Below are positions 12,455-22,176 of a stretch of DNA of 64,000 nucleotides, piece after piece. Source of the stretch: Notospermus geniculatus (Eukaryota > Nemertea > Pilidiophora > Heteronemertea > Lineidae); contig NMRB01000231.1 in assembly GCA_002633025.1 (NCBI GenBank), forward strand, positions 407,085 through 471,084, written 5' to 3'. The notes beneath the pieces are model-generated. The model did no database searches. It saw nothing but the letters and a program-made list of their open reading frames with translations, and was not told the DNA's origin. Position 1 is the stretch's first letter. Each line of letters begins with the position of its first letter. Made by a program: the position numbers and the translations under genes.

Positions 12455-12655
12455 GCAAAGGTTGGAAGTTGAAAGTTGAATGGATGACATTATATTCAGT
12501 GAGATCGAAGGTTGAAGGTTGAATGACAGCAACATCATAGTTGATATGGTCGAAAGTTGAAGGTTGCATGTACACCAATATAATTAGTAAGGTCGAAAGT
12601 TGAAGGTTGAATGACCAACATTATTATTGATAAGGTCGAAAGTTGAAGATTGCTG
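12455..12655. repeat. Minisatellite, ~43-45 bp unit, about 4.5 copies
   Basis: The word TCGAAAGTTGAAGGTTG and close variants recur with a period of 43-45 bp (cores near 12506, 12551, 12594 and 12637), with a degenerate first unit near 12462. Between the cores each unit has GAATGAC...ATTATATT-like sequence. It leads into the AATAT microsatellite and gap. Confidence 0.75.
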
Positions 12656-12713
12656 GTCGTATTATACTTATTTAAATATACAATGTAATACATAGTATAT
12701 AATATATAATAGT

Positions 12714-12763
12714 ATAATATAATATAATATAATATAATATAATATAATATAATATAATATAAT
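12714..12763. repeat. (AATAT)n microsatellite abutting the gap
   Basis: About ten perfect AATAT units end at the first N of the gap at 12764; the array continues to an unknown length and is the likely cause of the assembly break. Confidence 0.9.
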
Positions 12764-13015
12764 NNNNNNNNNNNNNNNNNNNNNNNNNNNNNNNNNNNNN
12801 NNNNNNNNNNNNNNNNNNNNNNNNNNNNNNNNNNNNNNNNNNNNNNNNNNNNNNNNNNNNNNNNNNNNNNNNNNNNNNNNNNNNNNNNNNNNNNNNNNNN
12901 NNNNNNNNNNNNNNNNNNNNNNNNNNNNNNNNNNNNNNNNNNNNNNNNNNNNNNNNNNNNNNNNNNNNNNNNNNNNNNNNNNNNNNNNNNNNNNNNNNNN
13001 NNNNNNNNNNNNNNN
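12764..13015. other. Assembly gap (252 N)
   Basis: Run of N between the AATAT microsatellite and the MTRF1L 5' flank. It may contain the first coding exon of CPSF3 and part of the divergent promoter. Confidence 0.95.
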
Positions 13016-13459
13016 CGATTTGAATCACTTCATAACGCCTCCCACGTAGCTAGTTAGTTTTGGCACATCCGGCTTTTGGAAGTTGCTTTTATTGGCCATT
13101 GTTTACAAAAAATGCAGGCCATGCACAGGGCGATGCATTGTGAATGTACTGCGGGGGCGCTGATGGTTGGGCCTTTTCCGCTTCGCTGATTTTATGCTGA
13201 TTAGCCATGTGCTAGGTGCGATAAGGCCTATGCAGGGTTTTGCCCACCCTTTTGTAGGGCAGGGGAAATCCCGATCCGATCATCTTTATGTCCATGTCAT
13301 GACTGATGTCCATCGGCTTATAACATTTTACTCTTTATTTTCAGTGCGGTTTGTCCTCCTTTGAGTCAGATTCTTGTCTTACCAGTACACAAGCCAAGGA
13401 ACGTCTTTTGAAGTCAGTATCATCACTGTAGCTAGGCCTACAGGCTACAGCTTCCCAAA

Positions 13460-16026
13460 ATGCGCTCAGTCTTGCATATGCCAAAGTTACATTTTTGCTG
13501 GCGGGGTAATAATATTCCTCATAATTTGTGCAATTCCACCAAAACTTTCTCCAAAAGGTGTAGCACAACCTGCCATTTCTCAAAGTATCAAAATGAAACC
13601 ACAAAAGACATTTCTGTGGACAGGAAAAATGTGATTCTGAAAAGGAATACCCACTTGAAATTTTCGAACAGTTTGCCATTACCAGGATTATGTTCTCCGT
13701 CTCTCTTAAATGCTGTCGGACATTTTCAAGTCACATCTCCTGGCAGCAGGATGTACCAGACCCTAAGATCTGAAAAGTTTTCACTAGAAAACCCCGCAGT
13801 TCAGAAACATTTAAAGAAGACTCTTGAAGAATATGATGAGCTGACGACAAAGCTTCTTGAGCCAGATGGAGTTAGTGATAATGAACGAATGGGACTGGGA
13901 AAGATACATTGGAAATTGACTCCCCTGGCAGAAAGCCTGAAGGAATATGAAACAAAAAAAGTAGAATTAACGGAACTCCAGAAGATGATAGAATGTAAGT
14001 TTATAAAGTAAAAAAGTTAACGATTTAAAATTTTGTGGTGATGACACTTCTGGTAACAAAATGAAATGAGTAAAGTTGTTGTGAAGGAGTTGCATGCCAC
14101 TTGATCCCATGACAGTTGATTCCATTTCTAGCTCTTGACAGCAGTGATGGTGAAATGTTGGAATTGACCAAAGAAGAAATTGCTCGTCTCATTGAAAAAA
14201 TGGAACACCTTGAAGACCAGGTAATTAAGTATGCTACCCACTTATCAAATCGCCAATGACTAGTCCTTTAATCTGGCAAATTTATTTGGCAACTGGCTAA
14301 CTGTATAATCATCAACCCTGAAACATGGCACCTCAAAAATACATATCCACAGAGTTTGGGGGGTTAGGCTAAACCAAATCCCACTTGGCCAAAGTCTTGG
14401 CGATGAGAAATTTTGAGCTAGCTCCAACCCTGCATGCAAGAGTCATTTCACTATCTGTGCCTTTCTTGTGATCTTTTCTCCTCCTACTTCAGATCCTGCA
14501 TCTGATGGTTCCACCAGAGAGAATAGATGACAGTGACATCATCCTGGAGGTCCAGGCTGGAGTTGGAGGTCAGGAGGCCATGCTGTTTACCAGAGACATC
14601 TTCACCATGTATGAAAATTATGCTGTATGGAGGGGTTGGAAGTTTGAGATTCTTGACTGTGAACAGACAGAGTTGGGTATGTTAGCCATTAGCTGGCACA
14701 TCAGGTTTACATATTTTGTCTTTTGTTACTGTATCAGTGAATCATGAAACTGCCATATTTCATTACTCTCACAAACTATGTGGTAACCTACTAAAGTATC
14801 AGTACTGACAACTTTCTTCTTACCCAAGGTGGTATAAGGAGAGCTAGTGCCAGTATCCATGGCTTGGATGTCTTCAAGTACCTCAAGTTTGAGGGTGGTG
14901 TACATCGTGTACAACGGGTGCCAGTGACTGAGAAAACTGGCAGGATACACACAAGCACAATGACAGTGGCCATTCTGCCACAACCTCATGAGGTAGGCAG
15001 TTACGTATACAGTGGTGTTGGCTCTCCTTGAATTTGAAATGTCCAAAAAAATGATGTTCATCCTGTTGAGGAAACCCTCAGTAATGACAAGATGGGTGCC
15101 TGACAACCATTTCTGAAACCAATGAAAAAGTGCCTTGTCACAATTGGTTCTACAAAAATTTAGCCTTACTATATTCTTGTTGCAGATTGATATCCACCTG
15201 AATCCATCTGATTTGAAGATTGATACATTCCGAGCAAGTGGCAAAGGGGGCCAGCATGTGAATAAAACTGAAAGTGCAGTCAGGTTGACTCATATACCAA
15301 CTGGTAGGTATGAAGTATTTGGAGAAGTGAAATTTTCTTTTTAGGCTAAGTTCTGATACTGTTGGAACAGGATGTTCCACTTCTATTTGTCTGGCATATA
15401 CAGTCATAAACATCAAAATAATATGGGGCTGTCAGAGTGGTGCAGTGGAAACATCTAGCACTTGTCACCTCTGAGGCCCCGTTCAGTTCCTACCTCAGCC
15501 ACTAAAACTTATGTCTATACCTTAACTTCATGTTCTTTTCAGGAGTTGTGGCTGAATGCCAGGCTGATCGATCACAAATAAAGAATAGGGATACAGCTTT
15601 AAAAATTTTGAAATCAAGGTAATGTCTGACCCTCGCTCTATGGATGCATCCAACTGCCTCTCAGCCCATGTCAGCTCTATTGCACGAACTTTTGTGGAGG
15701 GCGGGTGTGTTCCACTTTTGGCCATTTGGCCCTTAAATAAAACAACTATGCCTCTTCTAACTTGCAGGTTGTACCAAAAAGAACTTGAAAAACAGAGCAA
15801 CCAGCTGCAAAGTAAACGGAAGTTACAGGTCGGTAGTCGTAGTCGGTCAGAAAAGATAAGGACATATAATTATAATCAGGACAGAATCACTGATCATAGA
15901 GTGAAGGCCACTTCACATAACCTTGAGGAATTTTTGAAGGGAAAGGAAATGTTTCATGACATGGTGGAGACGTTAATGGAGGAGTCACGAATTGAAATTC
16001 TGGAGGAAATTGTTGATGAGAATTAG
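13460..16026 (+). CDS. MTRF1L: Mitochondrial peptide chain release factor 1-like (mtRF1a)
   Basis: Class I release factor that recognises UAA/UAG and hydrolyses peptidyl-tRNA on the mitochondrial ribosome. Seven exons: 13460-13994, 14132-14220, 14493-14676, 14829-14992, 15186-15303, 15543-15618, 15768-16026; all splice sites are GT-AG and frames close to 474 residues. The PCRF domain is in exons 1-3. The stop-codon-reading loop is VPVTEKTGR with the P-x-T tripeptide. The catalytic loop reads [18 protein letters not shown], containing GGQ, and the C-terminal [18 protein letters not shown] block is typical. The P-V-T loop without insertions favours MTRF1L over MTRF1. The first exon is long and basic, fitting a mitochondrial presequence; the true start could be a later methionine. 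A lysine precedes GGQ where alanine is usual. Poly(A) signal at 16363-16368. Confidence 0.92.
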
Positions 16027-16362
16027 TACATGTACCAATAATTGGAGAAGTTGAACTTGAAGGATAACAGCTGCAAGATAGATTGGTTCCTGTATCTGCC
16101 ACCTCCACAACCGTGGCGCTTTGCCAGCTGTGGTGGGCAGAGTCGGGAACCAGCCGAGCAGCAAGATTTGCACTACATGTACCATTACGTTACAAAATGA
16201 CTGTGGTCATTAGGCCTACTGTTGTCAGCATTGTGTAGTTCTACAATAGGATCTGCACTAACATTTCTTTTACGAGTGGACCTGTTACATAAGAATTTTG
16301 TTGCAACTGGTGCTTATATCCATGCATGTATGTATAGCTATTGCTCATTTGGTCTAGGAGAA

Positions 16363-16368
16363 AATAAA
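16363..16368 (+). promoter_or_regulatory. Poly(A) signal AATAAA of MTRF1L
   Basis: Canonical hexamer 337 bp after the MTRF1L stop codon and about 335 bp before the TMEM237 start codon, so the two tandem genes are tightly packed. Confidence 0.65.
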
Positions 16369-16699
16369 TCAAGGTGAAATGTAATCTTGTCTCAGATTAT
16401 TTTCTACTTTTGGAACAAAATCACTGAGTTTGGATGAGGCCACCAGATGACACCTGAGTCTGAGATCTTGTCAGTAGGAAAGAATGGTCCATTAAAAACT
16501 GCCTGGGAACAAAAGACCTTATTGTTACACTCAAATCTGTAGCATTGGTTTCTATAGCCATGCATCTTAATTCGTCAAGGAACAATAGAAGCGGACACTT
16601 TTTACTGGGGGACAGCCCTTACTGTTACATCGGAACGATCACGTGACGGTAGTAGATTGCAGCGCCGTCTACCGTAGAGATTGTTAGTTTATAAAGCGT

Positions 16700-16712
16700 C
16701 AAAATGGCGGAC
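16700..16712 (+). promoter_or_regulatory. YY1-like site overlapping the TMEM237 start codon
   Basis: The sequence AAAATGGCGGAC around the start codon matches the YY1 consensus AANATGGCGGC except at the last base. Start-proximal YY1 sites of this kind are common in broadly expressed animal genes. Motif only; no binding evidence. Confidence 0.35.
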
Positions 16713-19221
16713 GATCTTGACAACAGAAAACGAAGAACGAGAAAACTGCCTCCCCTGGGCAATACAGAGGGTGCTGACCGTAAGGAAAGTGATGAAAATG
16801 TTCCTAAACCTAGGCCCAAGAAAAAGAAACGCCCACCTACGGCCCAAGCCGATGAAGCAGGGAAAGATTTAGAAGAAAGTGGGCAGCCTGCTGCTGGGCC
16901 TGGCGAGGGAAGTGTCCGCAAGAAAAAACGGCGGCCTCGTCCGAAGCCTGCCACTGCTGCTGACGATGGTCCGTCTGCTGAGCCAGGAGATGCTGTTGAT
17001 GGTGACCAGGAAACACCAAGACCAAGGAAACCTCGCAAAAGATCCCCACGACGAAAGGTAGGCTACTACTCTGCTCTGCCTACCAATAGCTAGCCACCAT
17101 TGACATGATGATTGATGCAGTTTGACATGCTTTGAGTCATAATAACATGATGATTGAATTTGAACTGTTGAATGGAAACCATTGACCATTGACCCTCAGC
17201 CTGTAGGCATACCTCTCTTTTCTTTCAGCAACAAGACCCAAGCGGTAGTCAGCACAGTCTGATTGGTCAGTCTGAAGATGGAGAAGGAGAAACACCTCGG
17301 AGAACTCCGAGGAAAAAGAAAAGGAGAACGCCAAAATCATCAAGGTCTGTGACAGTGTGAGGGGAAGAATGGCACAATCTTACCTGTGAAAAACAATATC
17401 CTAATATCAGATAGGCCTAGGCCTATTATTGCTTCTAAGGCATAGAAATAAAATTAGAAATGGCCATTTCAACGCATTTGAAGTGAAAAATGAAAATGTA
17501 TTTCCTGATTACCGTACCATCATAATTTAGGGCCCTAATTACATTGTTTGCTAGGGCAGGTACAAAACAGTAGTTTTGTCTTGGCAATTTAAATTGGAAA
17601 AAGCCCCATTCAGAAAGATGAGCAAGTCCCAGCCCAATTAGGATAGGATGCTCAGGGACATAGGGTCTCAAGAAAAAAGTTGGTACATGTTCATATCATG
17701 ATCATGATCATGAGTTGCGGCAGGTTAATGACCCACCGGACACTATTTTATTCCTAATCCTTACAATACAATTCCTTTGACAGGGCTAATCTAAGAGATG
17801 ATGAGTATGCAAGGGACGGTCTGGCTGCTGATATTGCTGATTTAGAAGATGATATCATTGATGGGGGGAAATCAGAAACTGAGGCAGACGATGAAGATGA
17901 GGATGACGACGTAGTGAATGCAACACAAGCTGGAGGACATCTGAAAAGTCAACCAGCAAATAAATTATTCATTGAACAAAAGAGTAAGTTTAAATGTAGG
18001 AACGCTAAACCACAGAGAATGGCGAGGAGATACAATCTGACGTGACTTTAAAAATACATGTACTACATTACTTAAACATTTCAATACTTTGATTTCAGAT
18101 CGCTTCAGGCAAGAGGACAAGAAAAAACTGGCAAAACGTTTAGCAGAAGATGAAGAACGGCGTCTGGCAGCTGAAGCGGAGGAACCCAAAGGGACGACAA
18201 CATTAGAATTTGCCTTATCAAGTCAAAAAGGCTTGCGCATCTTCTCTCTTTTCATTCACGGAATACTTGGTGGATTTTCTCTCTGCCATTTCAGTTTTGT
18301 GCTGCTGATACTTATGGCATATGAAAGTGCAGCGTTTCTTACACTGTATGCAGAAATCGCATGGCCAGTGCAAGTGGCTTATTACCTCATGTTCGTCATC
18401 TGCACAGTCTCTGTCTTGGATAAGTGAGTTGAATTCATTGCATTTGGTCGCCTTTGCAAGCCCCAATTTTACCTTGTACTGGGAAGAAGAATGAACTGCA
18501 GTTACAGCTGTTGTTTGGTACCAAATCATCAATAATGGTGTTAAATTATGTTGTATTGGATAAGTCTCCCAGCTGATTAGCTCTCTATTTCTGTTTTCAG
18601 ATACGACGTATGCAGAATGAACAGGAGGTTTCTGATCCAGTGTCTAACAATGCAGAATGGTGCCATAGCAATACTCTTTTACTTCGTGGCTATGATCCTA
18701 AGTCTCAGTATTGCCAACATTGATGACAAGATGGGGATGTTTACCAAGAATGCCACTTTATACTGGGGAGATGCAGCGGTGAGAGTCTTGGCATTTGTAC
18801 ATTTGAAACTAATTGTCAGAGTGAAGAATTAAAATGGAATACTTGTATCAATAATTTCATGTCATTTCAAACAAATCTGAAATTCTGACAAAAGAATTAT
18901 GTGATCAGCTCCAATGTCTTCTGATCAGCACATGCCGTTGACGTTTTCTAAACCTGGTGTGAATATTCTTGGGGAGGAGAATTGGCAATCTTGTACATTT
19001 CTGTCATTTTTAGGGTATCTGTCTGTTTTCTTTTTCAGACAGCAAATTCGGAACTGTTGACCTGGAGAAACGTAAACATCGCCCGAGCTTGTTGTGCTAT
19101 TATTGGTTGGTTTATCATAGCCTTACAGCCGACGTATGACCGATTATCTCAGAATCTGAAGTCCGGGGAGGAGAATATTCTTGGTGAAAACAAAGAGATG
19201 AATTCCGTCAGTTCTGTTTGA
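16704..19221 (+). CDS. TMEM237: TMEM237, ciliary transition-zone membrane protein
   Basis: Six exons: 16704-17057, 17229-17344, 17784-17983, 18099-18423, 18601-18778, 19039-19221, frames closing to 333 residues. The N-terminal half is hydrophilic: lysine/arginine-proline blocks (KKKKRP, RKKKRRPRPKP, PRKKKRRTPK) then an acidic stretch (EADDEDEDDD). The C-terminal half has four hydrophobic segments: the first after SSQKGLRIFSLFIHG, the second around WPVQVAYYLM, the third around AIAILFYFVAMILSLS, the fourth around IIGWFIIALQPTYD. The NRFRQE motif, the H-G-x-L-x-G turn and the A-ILSLS helix match what I know of TMEM237, the Joubert-syndrome protein of the ciliary transition zone. Start chosen as the first ATG in a YY1-like context. 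Placement just downstream of MTRF1L on the same strand. No clear poly(A) hexamer nearby. Confidence 0.9.
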
Positions 19222-19540
19222 AGACTTCACGGGAATTAATCCTGTTAGATTACAAGGTGTGAGGAACACCAGTTGAGACCAAAATTTCCACTCGGGGACT
19301 TCTACATTGTTTACACCCCTTTGTATAGTTTGTACAACATGTGTACATGTACATGTATATAGTTCATGACATGTTTCTGTTTTATAAGGAAAATAGATGC
19401 TATTTATTTAAACATGCCTCTGTGTCCTTCTTCCATTTGTTGTAATAATGAGTGGAGCATTGTCTGAAAATGAAGTAACCATTGACCATCATAATTCAGG
19501 ATGACTGGCGTGAAAAGACATGCCATATTCCAAACAAATA

Positions 19541-19690
19541 TAGCGGGTGATCCACTGTCGCGATTTGGGCTTGAGACGGGGTTGCGGTGCCTTGCGATTA
19601 CCTTATATGGCAATCGGAAGTCCTTATAAGGTAATCGGAAGGGAACGCAACCCCGTCTTAAGCCCAAATCGCGACAGTGGATTCGCCGCT
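19541..19690. repeat. MITE with long inverted repeats, ~150 bp
   Basis: Arms 19550-19586 and 19646-19682 are reverse complements over 37 bp with one mismatch (start ATCCACTGTCGCGATTTGGG), extended outward less perfectly to AGCGG/CCGCT ends. TAT flanks both ends, a possible short target duplication. No coding capacity. Confidence 0.75.
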
Positions 19691-19759
19691 TATCTCTGAA
19701 ATATCCAAGTGTCTGAGTTCACACATATCATGACCGTGCTCGCATCATTCTACAGTCTT

Positions 19760-20150
19760 TAGCTACGTCTACACGGAGCAGTTTAGCTCCAGTTAGCTCG
19801 AGACAACTTAACCATCTACACGAGGACTTATCTCGAGAGAACTTTGTCTCGGGTTAACTTGACCCCAGTAGGGTAGGGGGGGTTAAGTCAACCCGAGTCA
19901 AATTTTGTCTCGAGACGGTTGTCGTGTAGATGCAGTCGCCCGTTTGTCTCGAGAAAAAGGCCTATATTGGGTTGTGTACGGCTCATTTCGCTGCGCCTCT
20001 GCAGCATGTGTACTCCAGTATTGGCGACTTGTGACGTCATATTCAAAGCCAGAAGTATAATCCGTGTAGACGCTCCATTATTTGTCTCGGGTTATTTTGT
20101 CTCAAGATAAAGTTGACCCGAGACAATATTCTCTTGTGTAGACGTAGCTA
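19760..20150. repeat. MITE-like element with AGCTACGTCTACAC ends, ~390 bp
   Basis: Terminal inverted repeats AGCTACGTCTACAC at 19761-19774 and its complement at 20136-20149. Subterminal words (TCTCGAGACAA, TTGTCTCGGGTTA, GTTGACCCGAG) are scattered in both orientations, the usual look of a non-autonomous DNA transposon. Confidence 0.75.
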
Positions 20151-20425
20151 GTGATTAATAAAGAAAAATTAATTGGCTAACAAATAATTTATTAAAATTT
20201 ATATCCAAAGATTGGAATAGTGTAGGTTAGGTACGTATAACAATTTGTTCATAAAATATGTATATTTATTTCCTCTATAGAGGTCCTGATATATAGGTAC
20301 AAATATATCTCCACACAAAACATTCTTTAGCAGACAAACAGGTAACGTAACACAGAAATGATAATGGCACAAGATAGAAAGAAGAAACAGAAGCTAATCA
20401 ACAGAAGCTAATCAACAAACAAAAT

Positions 20426-20509
20426 AATAGTTTTGAGTTCAAGGTCTTCATAGTATAAATTTACTTCAATAGTTTTGAGTTCAAGGTCTTCATAGTATAA
20501 ATTTACTTC
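20426..20509. repeat. Perfect 42-bp tandem duplication
   Basis: Unit beginning AATAGTTTTGAGTTCAAGGT at 20426-20467 is repeated without change at 20468-20509. It is preceded by a shorter direct repeat of AGAAGCTAATCAAC. Confidence 0.9.
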
Positions 20510-20554
20510 AGGTATCTACATAAGCCTGAACATATTGATATTATTAAATGAAAT

Positions 20555-21745
20555 GGTCCATGGACCATGTGCTCACTGGGTTGGACATAATAGTCTAATG
20601 ACAGAGGGAGGTACATATCAGTTATGAGCAATCTGGGTCAAGTCATTCCCAGAAAAGACTTTGATGATTTTTGGGTTATGCCACCTGGCGGCCATATTAG
20701 ATGTCCGATCGGGCTGCAACTTCACATGTACATAAAGGTCATCTGCAGGGGACCACATAGCACATTGGAGCGCTTTAGGTCAAGTCGTTCCTGAGTTACA
20801 GCACTTTGATGATTTTCGAGTTACGCCACCTGGCGGCCATATTGGATGTCCGATCGGGCCGAAACTTCACATGGACATAAAGGTCATCTGCAGGGGGCCA
20901 CATAGCACATTGGAGCGCTTTGGGTTAAGGCATTCCCGAGTTACAGCACTTTGATGATTTCCGGCTTACGCCACCTGGCGGCCATATTGGATGTCCGATC
21001 GGGCCGAAACTTCACATGGACATAAAGGTCATCTGCAGGGGGCCACATAGCACATTGGAGCGCTTTGGGTTAAGGCGTTCCTGAGTTACAGCACTTTGAT
21101 GATTTTTGGGTTACGCCACCTGGTGGCCATGTTTGAAGTCAAATCAGGCCGAAATTTGACATGCATGTAAAGGTCATCTAGATGGAGGTAAATATCAAAT
21201 TTGAGCACTCTGCGTCAAGCCGTTCCTGAGTAATAGCACTTACTTGATTTTCAGGTTACGCCACCTGGCGGCCATATTGGATGTCGAATCGGGCCGAAAC
21301 TTGGTATTTTTTAAGGTACCCCTCCAATGCATGTTTATGCAAGATATGAAGTTGCTCGGTGAAATAATGACAAACTGTGGCAGGTTCGTCACTTTTGTCG
21401 AACTTTGACCTCTGTGACCTTGAAAAGTAGGTCAAATCAAAAACCCGTTATATATGTTATGTATCCTTATTAGCTACACCTATGATAAAAATTTGAAGAT
21501 GATCTAGTCATTAGTTCAGGAGTTATTGTACTTTTTGTGTTTTTGGTTTCCGCCACCTGGTGGCCAAACTGAGAGTCGAATCGGACCGAAACTTGGTGTC
21601 GTGGGTCATCTGACCTAGGGGTATATATGTACCAAGTTTCAGATCAATAGCTCCAGCGGTTACGAAACGTGCCCTGCTAACGGACAACGACGACGACGGA
21701 CGACGGACGCTGCACCATCGTAATAGCTCACCCCAGTGAGCTAAA
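20555..21745. repeat. 145-bp tandem array inside an interspersed repeat
   Basis: The word GCCACCTGGCGGCCATATTG recurs at 20680, 20825, 20970, 21115 and 21260, exactly 145 bp apart, with adjoining TTACAGCACTTTGATGATTT and CATAAAGGTCATCTGCAGG also periodic. After 21300 the sequence becomes a non-periodic tail with a diverged unit at 21551, a CGACGACGACGG-rich stretch, and a terminal hairpin AGCTCACCCCAGTGAGCT (21726-21743). The left edge near 20568 has GCTCACTGGG, echoing the right end. Looks like a non-autonomous element that carries its own tandem repeats; family not identified. Confidence 0.8.
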
Positions 21746-21771
21746 AAATGTCTTCAGCCTGTAGACCTATA

Positions 21772-21777
21772 TTTATT
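21772..21777 (-). promoter_or_regulatory. Candidate poly(A) signal of the SLCO gene
   Basis: AATAAA on the minus strand (TTTATT as written), about 400 bp after the SLCO stop codon and just outside the repeat array. Plausible, unproven. Confidence 0.4.
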
Positions 21778-22176
21778 TTATCCCTGATAATTAGAATCCT
21801 TACATGATAATACAACAATAAACATGCTTCTTCAATCACTACATTTCATTTCAGTGGGCTTGGACGTGTTCTGTATTCACATGGAAACTATTCTCATGGA
21901 AAGTGTACTGTATTCACATTTCCTAATAGATGCTGCCTTCAATGAGCAAATAAACACAAAGAACTTTTTTCTTGCTAGTACAGTGGAACTCCTTTTAAGG
22001 ACACCTTCAGGACTAAGTGATTCTGTCCTGAGAGGTACGGTACCCTGATTATAGAGGCCAACATGAATAGAAATGACCAATTTGCAAACTGAACTACGAT
22101 GTCCTGTATATGGGGGTGTTCCACTGTTCATACTTTTTGGTCCCTTAGCATCATTGGTGCTGGTGGCAAGCAGGAA

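Larger units (their letters stand above)
12025..13459. other. Divergent CPSF3/MTRF1L spacer with minisatellite and gap
   Basis: The spacer between the last visible CPSF3 5' exon and the MTRF1L start. It holds a ~44-bp minisatellite (12455-12655), an AATAT microsatellite (12714-12763), a 252-bp gap and, right of the gap, 400 bp with no recognised coding content. Because the two genes diverge, the shared promoter and the missing CPSF3 exon are expected here. Confidence 0.6.
19222..22176. other. TMEM237-SLCO intergenic region, repeat rich
   Basis: Holds the TMEM237 3' UTR, two MITE-like elements (19541-19690 and 19760-20150), a perfect 42-bp tandem duplication (20426-20509), a 145-bp tandem array with tail (20555-21745) and the SLCO 3' UTR. 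No additional gene seen. Confidence 0.65.
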
